The notes under the pieces: generated by a model
Databases searched by the model: none
What the model was told of the DNA's origin: nothing
What the model saw: the letters and a program-made list of their open reading frames with translations, nothing else
Shown here: in pieces, positions 55,247-64,000 of the stretch
How the letters are laid out: every line of letters starts with the position of its first letter
How positions within the stretch are numbered: the first letter of the stretch is position 1
NCBI RefSeq assembly: GCF_000973725.1
Contig: NZ_CP009621.1
Span: forward strand, 3,651,001-3,715,000
Length of the DNA stretch: 64,000 nt
From: Pontibacter korlensis
Lineage (GTDB): Bacteria; Bacteroidota; Bacteroidia; Cytophagales; Hymenobacteraceae
Reading direction: 5' to 3'
Made by a program: the position numbers and the translations under genes

Positions 55247-55840
55247 ATTTTTAATACCCCTTTTGAAATGTAACTACTTATAAAGGGATGACAGGAGAAG
55301 GCTGTTTGTGCACTTATATGCGTGTGAGGTTTCTAGGCGTTAGAGGTTGCTCTAATCTAATGGCAAAGCTCCGATACATATTTAGCACTCAAGGATCGTT
55401 CTTATACAGAAGGGATAGCTGCTTAGAAAAGATCAGGAATGAGTTGTAAGCTCGTGCCATCGCGTGGTTAAGGTCTGGTTAGTTTGTCTGTTTTGCTGTG
55501 TCATACCCATGCACCTTCTAGGTTTGAGTTGGCTAACTTTGGGGCTGTATAATTGGCGCTGAACATCACCGGTTTGTTTAGTGCGGTATTGCTGAGGGAT
55601 ATGTCATCTTCGCATTCAACAGGTAAATTTGCCCATTGCAGATTAATTCCCTCAAAGAAACCATACTCCCCGTTCAAACCTGCAGATCAACGCCATCTTA
55701 GTGCAGGAACAGCAAAGACTCCATGCGGGTGCTTCCATAAACCAGCCAATGATAGTGTCATGTATGGCCAGTTTGCTCACTTACTTCAGCAGCGTAACAC
55801 CACCCAAGTGGCTCAGCCAGTAAGAGAGTCAATTCATTTC
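55247..55840. other. Intergenic, 590 bp
   Basis: No recognisable gene or RNA; a 100-codon frame at 55553-55855 lacks any protein-like signature. Confidence 0.35.
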
Positions 55841-56161
55841 CTACTCCATCCATAGAAACTGAGTATTCAACCTAGAACCAGGAGCTGGTTTGGCAGGGAA
55901 GGTTGGGGCAGCGTCTGCTCTCCTTACCTCCAGCGTTACGCTCTCTTTTCCTTTGAAGGACGCGGGGACTGGAGGCAATGGTACAGGCTTGCTACGCTTG
56001 GTCTTGAGCCAGTAACCTGGCTTCTGCAAGGGAATGTTCCTTTTGAGGCAGGCTTTCCGTAAGCCGACATCTGAAATATGGTACCTCTGAGAAAGAGTGC
56101 GCATGGGGAATGCCCATACCATTTCATATAGCGCTTGTCGTGTCAGGGTAACGCTCTCCAT
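55841..56161 (-). CDS. Short HTH-like protein, probably truncated
   Basis: 106 residues whose first 60 (LTRQALYEMVWAFPMRTLSQ, then SDVGLRKACLKRNIPL) match the start of a Bacteroidota family of longer accessory proteins with an HTH-like fold. The remainder is Pro/Ala-rich and ends soon after, so it may be a truncated copy. It lies just downstream of kinase module 2 on the same strand with a 41-bp gap. Confidence 0.55.
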   Translation of the reverse strand: MESVTLTRQALYEMVWAFPMRTLSQRYHISDVGLRKACLKRNIPLQKPGYWLKTKRSKPVPLPPVPASFKGKESVTLEVRRADAAPTFPAKPAPGSRLNTQFLWME

Positions 56162-56202
56162 AACTCAATGTTTACAGGCTTAAGCGATTTGGATGATCTG
56201 TT

Positions 56203-57399
56203 TTATGTTGGGTGCTGCCTAAAGTTTTGCTCCGTCACCATAGTCTTCTCCCTTGCAAGAAACGCACCCTTATTGTTGGGGTGGGTGACCTCTATTTCAG
56301 TAATGAAGTGACCCATCTCGGTGGAGGAGACTGTAAAAGCGGCCCGCTCCCCATAGGAGAGCAGAAGGCGCCTCTGAATATTTTCAAGTCCTATTCTGTG
56401 TCCTTCAGGCTTTATCGAGCTTTTGAGATTGGAGGTGAAGATGCGTAAGGTATTCGCTTCTAACGTGATTTTGATTTGTGCCGGATGCTCTTGCTGTGTT
56501 AGGTCTCCGTGTTTGAAGATGTTCTCCACCAACGTCATCAGTATTAGAGGGACAAACTTAATTCCTGCCAAACTATCGTTATAAGAGAGTTGCACCTGTA
56601 ATTTATGCTTGTTCCGGATTTGATGAATGCGGATAAGGCTTTCCACATGTTCTATCTCTTCTAGTAATAGTGTCTCATGCTGATCATCTTCGTCTTGTAA
56701 GGCGTAGCGCATCATCTGGGAAAGCGACATAATTGCCTCGGCAGCCTCAGTAGATGTTTTACGAACACTGTTGTACACAAAATTCAGGGTGTTAAAAAGA
56801 AAATGAGGGTTAATCTGTGTCTTTAAATAGGCATTCTGCGACTTGATCAGTTCATTCTGCAAGTTTTGTTTTTCTATGATCTTTAGGAGTTGCTCTCTTT
56901 CTGCGCGCTTCGCACGCTTTTGCTCCCGAAGATAGTTTCTCAAGAAAAAATAGCCTGTTGCAAATCCCATGAAATAGATTGCTCTCCATAAGGCTCTGAG
57001 CCAGTAGTAGTGGTCAAAAGTAAGGGGGCGCATCAATTCTACCTGTAGGTAATTTGTAAGAATGAACTCAAGGGTATAGGTTAAAGCAATATAGGCTGTG
57101 ACTTCACCTATTACCAGTAACGGTAGCAGCCAAACGAACAGTCTCTTTCGCTGCACTACTAGGGGGAGCACCACTCTGGCATGGAAATAAAACAAGCCAA
57201 CATGCAGGGCATAATGCCCCAAATAGTCCCAGAATGAGCTAAAGCTGCCATTAAAAACGGCAACTATTACTATCTCATAAAAGATGAAAAGGCTCCAGGC
57301 AACGAAATGCCCTTTATGCTCGATGAGGGTAGATTTTATAAGTTTTTTCAAAGCTGAGCTGTTCGTCCAAGAATAAACCGTGTTGGTGTAATATTTCAT
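56203..57399 (-). CDS. LytS-like sensor histidine kinase (module 2)
   Basis: 398 residues with four membrane helices (about 30-165), coiled coil, His_kinase box QINPHFLFNTLNFVYNSV (His near 199), N box LVENIFKHGD and G box RIGLENIQRRLLL. Paralogue of the module-1 kinase, with the same layout and near-identical His motif. Its start is only 40 bp from the oppositely oriented precursor B2, so a dedicated promoter of its own has very little room. It may be transcribed from the regulator gene upstream, through the antisense of B2. Confidence 0.92.
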   Translation of the reverse strand: MKYYTNTVYSWTNSSALKKLIKSTLIEHKGHFVAWSLFIFYEIVIVAVFNGSFSSFWDYLGHYALHVGLFYFHARVVLPLVVQRKRLFVWLLPLLVIGEVTAYIALTYTLEFILTNYLQVELMRPLTFDHYYWLRALWRAIYFMGFATGYFFLRNYLREQKRAKRAEREQLLKIIEKQNLQNELIKSQNAYLKTQINPHFLFNTLNFVYNSVRKTSTEAAEAIMSLSQMMRYALQDEDDQHETLLLEEIEHVESLIRIHQIRNKHKLQVQLSYNDSLAGIKFVPLILMTLVENIFKHGDLTQQEHPAQIKITLEANTLRIFTSNLKSSIKPEGHRIGLENIQRRLLLSYGERAAFTVSSTEMGHFITEIEVTHPNNKGAFLAREKTMVTEQNFRQHPT

Positions 57400-57439
57400 A
57401 TGGTGAAAAGCGAGTCTCCTAACTTAAAAAGAAAAAGCT

Positions 57440-57595
57440 ATGGCGACGCATCACAACACACGACTTTCACTGAAAAAGAAGACCCTGTTTAGATTTGCAG
57501 GCAGAGAGGGAGATAAGCGAGGAGTTAGTACGGATCCGACTACCCTAACGCTAACGCTCACCTCAAACGTTACCATTTTCTTGTCTAAGAAGTAA
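57440..57595 (+). CDS. Cys-free Thr-rich precursor peptide B2
   Basis: A 51-residue peptide of the same length as B1 with matching parts: leader TRLSLKKKTLFRF (LxLxxKT pattern), then VSTDPTTLTLTLTSNVTI, where Thr alternates with Leu. No Cys. It lies on the + strand between the kinase and regulator genes of module 2, which are on the minus strand, so transcripts of those genes would be antisense to it. It is a likely substrate for the LanB at 37266-40349, about 17 kb away (inference). Confidence 0.75.
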   Translation: MATHHNTRLSLKKKTLFRFAGREGDKRGVSTDPTTLTLTLTSNVTIFLSKK

Positions 57596-57623
57596 TGAAG
57601 TAAACCCTTCGAGCCGGGAGTTC

Positions 57624-58370
57624 TTACCGGCCGGTTCGGAGGGTTTTCCCAGCAATATAGTCATGGAAGTTTTGTTTATAGGTTTCCCCGATCGGAACCT
57701 CTAAGTTATTTTTTAACTGAATTATGCGCCCTTCCACCCGTTCTATATACTGATTCGCAATGATGAAGGACTTATGGACACGTACAAACCCCTTTGTCGG
57801 GCCTAAAGCATCCTCTACTTCCTTCATCGTCAAGTATGCTATGTGCTTTTGGGTCAGCGTATGGATGAGCACGTAATTCTTTAGCCCCTCAATGGAAATA
57901 ATCTCATGGGGCTGAATCCTAATTAATTTATTTTTCTGATCGCCTTTGATAAAGAATGAATTGTCAATTGGAGAAACTGGATCAGAGCTGCTTTCCTTGG
58001 TGCTTTTTAGAAGTAAGTTAACTGTCACGGCAAACTTATTCATACTGATAGGCTTAAGTAAAAAGTGATCAGCTCGTACATCAAAAGCCTCCAGCGCATA
58101 TCTCTGATGGGCGGTAGTGAAAACTAAAAACCTTGTTCTGCTCCTCAGGGATTTGGCTAACTCTAATCCGGTTAGGCGCGGCATATCTATGTCCAAGAAT
58201 ATAAAATCATAAGGAATCTCTGGAGCATCGTCCATAAGGGCAGCGATAGGGTCCTGAAAGCTTTTTTCCAGGTGTAGACTGGGAGTTGCCTTAATATAAT
58301 CAGTCAGTAATTCAATGGCATGATCTTCGTCATCAATAACCACGCACCGGTAAAATTTTGTTGCATCCAT
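57624..58370 (-). CDS. LytTR response regulator (module 2)
   Basis: 248 residues: receiver (about 5-125; DDEDHA acidic pocket, phospho-acceptor Asp60 in FLDIDMP, Lys in FLLKPI) and LytTR domain (about 145-245; IISIEGLKNYVLIHT, FVRVHKSFII). Paralogue of the module-1 regulator. It is upstream of its kinase, the reverse order of module 1, with precursor B2 lying between on the other strand; its stop is 29 bp from the B2 stop. Confidence 0.93.
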   Translation of the reverse strand: MDATKFYRCVVIDDEDHAIELLTDYIKATPSLHLEKSFQDPIAALMDDAPEIPYDFIFLDIDMPRLTGLELAKSLRSRTRFLVFTTAHQRYALEAFDVRADHFLLKPISMNKFAVTVNLLLKSTKESSSDPVSPIDNSFFIKGDQKNKLIRIQPHEIISIEGLKNYVLIHTLTQKHIAYLTMKEVEDALGPTKGFVRVHKSFIIANQYIERVEGRIIQLKNNLEVPIGETYKQNFHDYIAGKTLRTGR

Positions 58371-59315
58371 AAGCGCTAGTTTGTTTTCGTAAAGCCAAGT
58401 TTTAATATGATGTCCTTCCTTCTCCTACTCAAAGCTAATCAGTTCAAAACTGAACTCAGAATGTCTGATGCGCATCATATAGTTTATAACTATTAGGTGG
58501 TTTGAGACACATCAGCTAGCTGAACAGCCTTGATTGAAAAATAACCACTTTTAGTGGAAGTATGGCTTGCTGAGGAAGTTGAGAGTATGTAATGCTAATA
58601 TAGAATAATATTATAATATTTTGTAGCCTCATGTTTTCTGGTAGCTCTCACCAGGTAGAATGTGACGCAACAGGGGTAATCTTGATGCGACTTTGTTTTC
58701 ATATCGTTTAGCCACTTGTTCGTGTAATAGATTTTAACTTCCATACCTCATCCAGTGTTTTCAAAAGAGCTATAAGTACTGCTTTAAAGAGACAAAAACA
58801 AGTCAGCTTTAACCCAATTTCCTTATAGCCCAGGTGTGAAAGCAAACCTAGTTTAGATCCTTGGAAATGAAGATACTGCTAGCCTTGAAAAATACGGAGT
58901 TATTAGAGGAAATCCGAGTGCTAGCTTCGTATGTGGTTATGCTGATCTTTTTACCTGTGTTTCTGGTAACAAAAAATGTTGCCAATGAAAAAGCATAAAG
59001 CAATTAGAACAGGAACCATTACTCAAAGATTGTTTCATTCTAGTATGCTTACAGGCATCCACTGGATTACATGCTGCTCAGAGGCTGAATTTCTAACTTG
59101 ATTTGTGTATTAACTAAATATTTAGTCACTTTATAATGCGTTCAGAAATAAGGTCTAACGATGTGTTCTTATCACCATAAGACTGCACTTGTTATCACTT
59201 GAGAATGCTAATATTATAAATGTAAAGCAATGTTTTACCCCTTTGCTGCTGTTTGTGCAGTTTATGTACAGTTGCCAAAATAAATATCATACCTTGCTGC
59301 TGAACCCAGATTTTA
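58371..59315. other. Intergenic, 945 bp
   Basis: Mostly non-coding. It contains one possible 43-residue membrane peptide at 58867-58998 (+ strand; VLASYVVMLIFLPVFLV hydrophobic core). The promoter for the LytTR regulator should lie within the first 100-200 bp. Confidence 0.4.
58867..58998 (+). CDS. Possible 43-residue membrane peptide
   Basis: Frame starting MKILLALKNTELLEEIR followed by one hydrophobic helix and a short charged tail. No family recognised; only the ATG, the length and the helix support it. Confidence 0.25.
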   Translation: MKILLALKNTELLEEIRVLASYVVMLIFLPVFLVTKNVANEKA

Positions 59316-59534
59316 TTGCGCTGCAAGGAGAGGAGGGGTAACTGTCTTTCGCAATTCTTCGCAGGATACACTTCACCTGACAGGTTCCTTCTACACCTAC
59401 TTCCCGCTAAAGGAAGTTATTTTGAACTTGCCAACTACGGCCTGCTAGGGCTGGACATGGCCATCGGCCTCGGGGTCGGCACCAGCCTGGACAAAAAGGC
59501 AGCGGCAAGCAGTAAACAGCTGGCTGTGGAATAG
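59316..59534 (+). pseudogene. Fragment of an unknown gene
   Basis: The C-terminal part (YFELANYGLLGLDMAIGLGV, then SLDKKAAAS) looks like a real small hydrophobic protein end. The neighbouring frame just before it (TGSFYTYFPLKE) looks like its continuation, suggesting a frameshift near 59410. Not assignable. Confidence 0.35.
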
Positions 59535-59653
59535 AGGCAAAGCATGGGAGTACAAAGCGGTCTGTAGCGTGTCATGTTTTCTGCTCCCTTGCTTGTACCA
59601 AATATCTTTTACCAAAAGCGATCAAACCGTTTCATTATACAAGCATCACAGCT

Positions 59654-60164
59654 ATGACCCAGGAGGAATTTCTCATCCAGCACCTGACCGAAGATAAAAG
59701 CTACCAGAGCATCTTAAATGAAAATAAAGGACTGGAGCTGCCTAAGATTCAGGAGTGGTGGGCTACCGGAACAGAACTGAGAAACAAGATCAAAAGGTCC
59801 AATGCCCTCTTTTCAAGCAGGAAGGGCAAACCAGCCTTCACCGCTTTCGAGCAGGCGGGCTTTCTTCGAGTGGTTCCGTAAACAACCAAGGATCTGTGCC
59901 TACTGCGGCATAGAGGAGCACAAGCTAGAGGAACTGTTTGGCGCCGGCGTGCTTTCCACCAAACGGGGACGGGGAAAGTCACTGGAGCTGGAGCGGAAAG
60001 ACGCTGCCTCCAACCTGTACACAGCGGAGAACTGCGTGCTGGCCTGTTACTTTTGCAACAACCACAAAAGCGACATCATCTCAGAGGAGGACCATTGCCA
60101 GTACTTTGCGCCACAGATTAGGGTGTACCTGGAAGCGAAGTACCGAGAACTACTGGACAAATGA
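59654..60164 (+). pseudogene. HNH endonuclease-like gene with frameshift
   Basis: Two frames combine into one protein of about 169 residues: MTQEEFLIQHLTEDKS at the start, KAFEQA-like joining region, then FFEWFRKQPRICAYCGIEEH and CVLACYFCNNHKSDI. The second part has paired CxxC sites (CAYC and CYFC) and an Asn/His-containing core (CNNHKSDI), as in HNH nucleases with a structural zinc. One extra G in the GGG at 59857-59859 explains the break. It overlaps the deiminase-like gene by 4 bp (ATGA), indicating coupled translation. The gene may be intact if the G is an error. Confidence 0.72.
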
Positions 60165-61006
60165 TACTTGATAAAGAGACAAACGTAGTTTTCTTTTCCG
60201 ACCTACTGGTAGCGCAAAAGCAGTATCTACCAGCATATCAAAGGATCATAAGCCTCCTGGACAAGCATAGCATCCGGCACAGCTTACTGAAAGGAACAAG
60301 AGATATCTGGTGCAGAGACTATATGCCCGTACAGCAGGCGGAGGGAAAATACATGCAGTTCCGGTATGAGCCGTCTTACCTGGAGGAGGACCGGCACCTG
60401 CAGTCAGACCCTGCGCATGTTTTGGCGATGAACCAGGTGAAAGCCGTCTTCTCGGACATCAACCTGGACGGGGGAAATGTGCTGCGCTGGTCTGACCGGG
60501 TCATTGTCTCGGATAGGGTTTTTGAGGAGAGCCCAGCATATACTGACCGGTCCAGACTTCTTACCAAGCTGGAGGGGCTCTTGAATGCCGAAGTGATAGT
60601 GATCCCGGCAATCAGGTCGGATATGACAGGACATGCCGATGGAATGGTGCGCTTCTACGATCGAAATACCTTGATTGGCAACAGGCTGGAGGGAGAGTAT
60701 CGATACTGGCAAAAGGGCATGGAGAATGCACTGACAGTGCATAAACTGGACTATGTAGCTTTACCCTCCTTTGAGTATAAGGAGAAAAGCTTCCCGGATT
60801 CAGCTGTTGGATGCTATGTCAACTACCTGGAGATAGGCGACCTGATTTTAGCACCAGTGTTCCAGGTGCCTGGGAACAAGGATGAGGAAGCAGCAGCCAC
60901 CTTGTGCAGGGTTTTTGCTGACCGGCAAGTCGAGTTTGTGAACATCAATGAGATTGCCCGGCAGGGCGGGCTGCTGAACTGCATTACCTGGAGCATTAAG
61001 GCGTAA
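60161..61006 (+). CDS. Agmatine deiminase-like (PAD family) protein
   Basis: 281 residues of the guanidino-group-modifying superfamily: DIWCRDYMP (49-56 region; Asp53), NLDGGNV (101-107), GHADGMVRF with His158 and Asp160, and a C-terminal GGLLNCITW with Cys274 as the nucleophile. All four catalytic positions are present. Standard agmatine deiminases are longer (about 350 residues), so the substrate may differ (free or peptidyl arginine, agmatine). Translational coupling to the HNH nuclease gene is unexpected for polyamine metabolism. Confidence 0.87.
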   Translation: MILDKETNVVFFSDLLVAQKQYLPAYQRIISLLDKHSIRHSLLKGTRDIWCRDYMPVQQAEGKYMQFRYEPSYLEEDRHLQSDPAHVLAMNQVKAVFSDINLDGGNVLRWSDRVIVSDRVFEESPAYTDRSRLLTKLEGLLNAEVIVIPAIRSDMTGHADGMVRFYDRNTLIGNRLEGEYRYWQKGMENALTVHKLDYVALPSFEYKEKSFPDSAVGCYVNYLEIGDLILAPVFQVPGNKDEEAAATLCRVFADRQVEFVNINEIARQGGLLNCITWSIKA

Positions 61007-61068
61007 CCTTCTCCAGCTCTTCCTAACCTGTAAGCCTGCCTACGGACGTACCTCCTTCAAGGAGGAAT

Positions 61069-62904
61069 CTATCGAGACCGCAGCGATATGCTTATGGGCT
61101 CCTCCAGGAGGAAAGCTTTGTGGGCATCTGTTATAGCAGCTGGCTCAAAATAAGGGGCACCCGGATGTCTGTTATTGGATCTTTTCCACCTGCGCGGTAC
61201 CTTCCTGATGCCGATGGGGTAGAGGGTGATTTCCTCTTCAGTGATGCGCAGGCGCAGGAAATTTTTGTGGTCCTGGTGGCGGAGGGCGGAAAAGGCCTCG
61301 TTGTCGTGCAACTTGAAGAACAGGTTCATCAAAATGAGGTAGAGGCCAGTCAACAGCCCGCCTAGTAGCCAACCTGTCAAGAGGAGCAGCAACACAAGGC
61401 CTGCCTTGCCCAACACATACGCCAGGAAGGGAAGGGCAGTGGGTTCCGTGAGCGAGACAGCGGCCAGCAGGTAACCTCCCGGCCAGATGATGGCCAGGGC
61501 CAGCAGGGCATGGCAAAGGCCATGCATGCCGCCCAACAAAGCGACCGCAGCCGGATGGTCGGAGGCCTTCCGGTCAGCAAACAAGCCAAACCCTGCGATG
61601 AGAAGCGTGAGGAGAAAGAAAGTGGAAGGACTGCCGGCAAGCGCCTGTAGGAGGAGAAGGGGCGATGGCCACAAGCCCTCCAGCCCCGGCCATTCCGGTT
61701 CCCAAAGCCAAGCATGGTCACTGTAGAGCTGCCAGCCCATGAGCAGGTAAAACAGTCCAAGCAAGAGGCTGAAGAAAGGATTCTTGAGCGGAAACAGCAG
61801 GTTGCGAAAGGTAAGCTTCCGGGATACTTGCTTTGGCGGAAAGCAGTTCTTCAGTTCAAACTCCTCTCCTTTGCCGCTGTGCCTGTTAGGCCACACAACC
61901 ATGTCCCTCAGGTTGTGGGTGGGATGCAGGAAAGTGCCGCCGCCCCCGGCTGTTATATAGGGAATGTCCGGTTTTTCCGCACGTTGGTGTCTGTAGTGGG
62001 CATAATGGTGCAGGTCCCCTGACAGTACGAGCACCAACTGAAGTATACGCTTTCTTGCCTCCTGACAACCTCTTTCACCTTTGCCTGTGTAGGAAATCTC
62101 CTCAATGCACGCCTTTATGAAAAAGGCCAGTTTCTCATATCGCTCCCGGCCAAATGCTTTTTCGCAGTTGACCCAAGCAGGCTCCGCTGTGCACAGGATG
62201 ACTTGGTCATTCTCCTGCATGCGCTGGGTGGCGACCTCCTTAAAATAATCCAGCTGCGGCTTGTCGATGTCTGCGTTCAAAGAGATGTCAATCCCCCACA
62301 ACCAGCACGTGGAGGTCAGTTGCAAGGCAAAGTAGCTGCGCTCCTGCCGGGTTGTCCATGCTCCGAGGCTACGCTCCTGGCAGAACTGCTTGAGAAAGTT
62401 GCTGAGCCCGTCATACCAGTCATGGTTGCCGGGTATGGCATACAAGTGCGGCTCCGGAGGGGGCGGGAGGATGGCGGGTGCAGCCTGTTTTGGAAAAGCG
62501 CACTCGTAAGGCCCCCACAACCGGTCATGATACTCTTTGCGGGCAGGGGTGGGGTATACCTGATCGCCCCCCATCAGCAGCAGGTTCCCACGCCGGATAC
62601 GGGTGTTACCAAGCATGAGCTCCCTTTGCGCCAGCAGGTAAGCCGTATAGTAAGTGGGGTTCCAGCCGTCCCCGATATCGGCAATATAATCCAACCACAG
62701 CTCCTTTCGACCGCTGTAGTCATAGGAGCACGCCTCTCGGGTGGTAGCAAAGGATTCCCGCTTGTCGGCATAGGTGCTAAGCACAGAGGAGACCATCACC
62801 CTGGCGGCCGTATCCAGCAACTGGATCGGGTTGAACCAGCGCACCATGTGCTTTCTTCTGAAAGCCACTTTCCCTATGTCCACTTTTGACTTATCGTGCT
62901 GCAT
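61069..62904 (-). CDS. Membrane-bound metallophosphoesterase
   Basis: 611 residues. N-terminal calcineurin-like phosphoesterase domain (about 60-340): YIADIGDGWNPT, LLMGGDQVYPT, IPGNHDWYD and SGDLHHYAHYRH carry the metal-binding Asp, Asn and His. The C-terminal half has about five to six membrane helices (about 370-540), then a cytosolic tail. Cytosolic enzyme domain attached to the membrane is inferred from the absence of a signal peptide. Substrate unknown; it stands alone. Confidence 0.9.
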   Translation of the reverse strand: MQHDKSKVDIGKVAFRRKHMVRWFNPIQLLDTAARVMVSSVLSTYADKRESFATTREACSYDYSGRKELWLDYIADIGDGWNPTYYTAYLLAQRELMLGNTRIRRGNLLLMGGDQVYPTPARKEYHDRLWGPYECAFPKQAAPAILPPPPEPHLYAIPGNHDWYDGLSNFLKQFCQERSLGAWTTRQERSYFALQLTSTCWLWGIDISLNADIDKPQLDYFKEVATQRMQENDQVILCTAEPAWVNCEKAFGRERYEKLAFFIKACIEEISYTGKGERGCQEARKRILQLVLVLSGDLHHYAHYRHQRAEKPDIPYITAGGGGTFLHPTHNLRDMVVWPNRHSGKGEEFELKNCFPPKQVSRKLTFRNLLFPLKNPFFSLLLGLFYLLMGWQLYSDHAWLWEPEWPGLEGLWPSPLLLLQALAGSPSTFFLLTLLIAGFGLFADRKASDHPAAVALLGGMHGLCHALLALAIIWPGGYLLAAVSLTEPTALPFLAYVLGKAGLVLLLLLTGWLLGGLLTGLYLILMNLFFKLHDNEAFSALRHQDHKNFLRLRITEEEITLYPIGIRKVPRRWKRSNNRHPGAPYFEPAAITDAHKAFLLEEPISISLRSR

Positions 62905-63273
62905 GCTAAGGCGGTGAAAGGGTGGGGTATTAGTTTTGAAGTACCAGCTGAACAGTATCCTAAAATAGAAGATCTATGGTCGTGTTCCAAGTCCCTGCAG
63001 GACCTTTCTGCTTCACATGAGCCAGTGCATGTTTTAAAAGGGCTGCCGTGGCTCTCTGGTGATAAGGCAGACGAGCACCTGCTGTCCCTGCTCAGGCCCT
63101 ACCCGAGCGAGGAGCTCAGGCTTTACCCTGTGTCCACGCTGGTGAACTCCCCGGTGCATGGCACTCCCGACCTGCTGGCGCCGCGCCGTGGTGCTTGTTT
63201 GGCTAGCATATTGGAAATGAAGCCATGTGGGGAGACATGGTTCTGGATCCACAGGCTAATACAGGAGGCGTGA
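62905..63273 (+). pseudogene. SRAP (YedK/HMCES-like) remnant
   Basis: The segment LLSLLRPYPSEELRLYPVST followed by LVNSPVHGTP is the C-terminal signature of SRAP abasic-site proteins. Upstream, GWGISFEVPAEQYPKIEDLW may be a scrap of the N-terminal region, but the catalytic Cys2 start and most of the fold are absent. It is therefore a deletion remnant; about 50 residues of unrelated frame follow. Confidence 0.6.
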
Positions 63274-63288
63274 CCCTGTGCCCTTAAC

Positions 63289-63996
63289 TTAGCGTAGATT
63301 TTTATTCCAATTTAAATTATAGCCTAGTCCAAACCGAATGGTATTGTTTCTTGATTGAAAATCAAACTGCTTTCCCCAGACTTTATAGGAATTTGTGGTG
63401 GAGGAAAAATCGTACTGCCACCTGGCCTCTACCCTCAGCCTCCATACATTGGCACCAATTCCCAAGGAATATTTCCAAACCACTGGTTTTGAGACCGCTT
63501 TAAAGTTGTAGAGCACCTCAGCCATAGCAGGGCTGATAAACTTATTGGAAAAATAGTCCTGACCGTCCCGTGTAAGGCGAATGTTAGGGCTGACACCAGC
63601 CATCACAAACAAGCTCCTGCGCCTAACTGGCAGTTGGTATTCGACAAGAACAGGAAGCTCTAACGACCTGTTCCCGCCACTGGTTGTATGGATCAAGCGC
63701 TCAAACCCATCTTTTGATGTATTGTATACACGTGCTCCTTTATAGGAATTGTAATAATTTATACCTGAGGAAACCGTAAAACTTGGGGATAACTCATAAG
63801 ACAAATAACCGCCCAAATAGGGTTGTCGATCATTATCTCCACGCAATGTTACCTGAATAGAGTCTAACAAGACAGAACCAGTAGGGTTATCAAACAGCAA
63901 ACCTACAGAGGGGCCAAAAGAAACTTTTTGGGCAAACACCTTGCTGGTGGTCAAAATGCCGCATACAAGCAAACAAAACAGAAAAAGACGCTTCAT
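63289..63996 (-). CDS. PorT-like outer-membrane beta-barrel protein
   Basis: 235 residues with a signal peptide (to about 22, ending VFAQ) and an eight-stranded-type barrel: alternating strands such as PYLGGYLSYELSPSFTVSSG and SLELPVLVEYQLPV, ending RFGLGYNLNW. It matches the PorT/outer membrane beta-barrel domain family. It starts four bases before the window edge, so the coding sequence appears complete. Confidence 0.87.
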   Translation of the reverse strand: MKRLFLFCLLVCGILTTSKVFAQKVSFGPSVGLLFDNPTGSVLLDSIQVTLRGDNDRQPYLGGYLSYELSPSFTVSSGINYYNSYKGARVYNTSKDGFERLIHTTSGGNRSLELPVLVEYQLPVRRRSLFVMAGVSPNIRLTRDGQDYFSNKFISPAMAEVLYNFKAVSKPVVWKYSLGIGANVWRLRVEARWQYDFSSTTNSYKVWGKQFDFQSRNNTIRFGLGYNLNWNKNLR

Positions 63997-64000
63997 GGCA

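Noticed and set aside
53706..55840. Search for a LanC or more Cys-free precursors
   Set aside because: No zinc-site Cys/His pattern of LanC and no LxLxxKT leader found in the remaining gaps.
1..64000. CRISPR arrays, tRNA or rRNA genes
   Set aside because: No regular spacer-repeat array, cloverleaf or rRNA segment was seen.

Overview
The window reads as a Bacteroidota chromosome segment, most likely Cytophagales/Hymenobacteraceae (Pontibacter- or Hymenobacter-like; inferred from gene families, not proven). Evidence: a SusC/SusD pair, several TonB-type outer-membrane barrels, LytTR regulators with LytS-like kinases, a membrane-bound AraC regulator, RteC/TraN conjugation genes and Bacteroidota-type RiPP precursor leaders. 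Much of it is accessory DNA with many broken genes.

1-15.7 kb holds small metabolic and regulatory genes (SDR/Atu4866-like/AraC operon, lipoprotein, cupin, DUF1259 protein, a CPBP protease-TonB receptor fusion, membrane AraC regulator, YdeI-like protein) mixed with wreckage: a tyrosine integrase N-terminus, an IS110 transposase, a methionine aminopeptidase with two stops and a frameshift, and a split membrane protein. 15.8-22.4 kb is a signalling block: hybrid kinase plus NarL-type regulator, then PAS kinase plus a receiver-only protein. 22.7-27.4 kb has a broken HigBA toxin-antitoxin pair and a decayed conjugative element (traN, RteC and others).

28.5-43.9 kb is the most interesting part. 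System A (28.5-36.6 kb) has an outer-membrane barrel, two nearly identical 63-residue precursors with a Gly-Gly site and three core cysteines, a radical SAM/SPASM maturase, an unknown helical protein, a C39-peptidase ABC exporter and a very short HlyD-like protein. Degenerate 130-bp repeats lie on both sides of it. System B has a full-length LanB dehydratase (37.3-40.3 kb) with no LanC in view, and two 51-residue Thr-rich, cysteine-free precursors (43071-43226 and 57440-57595). Each precursor sits beside its own paralogous LytS-like kinase/LytTR regulator pair. A dehydrated, lanthionine-free peptide that may signal through its own two-component system is the main hypothesis.

44-54 kb carries MauE-like and DUF6520 genes and a leftward thiol-redox/SusCD operon (small protein, TlpA-like protein, SusC, SusD, DsbD N-domain protein, DsbD). 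54.8-58.4 kb has an XRE regulator and the second kinase/precursor/regulator module. 59-64 kb has an HNH nuclease gene with a frameshift, coupled to an agmatine-deiminase-like gene, then a membrane metallophosphoesterase, an SRAP remnant and a PorT-like barrel. Several breaks fall in short homopolymer runs, so some of the apparent pseudogenes may be sequencing errors.
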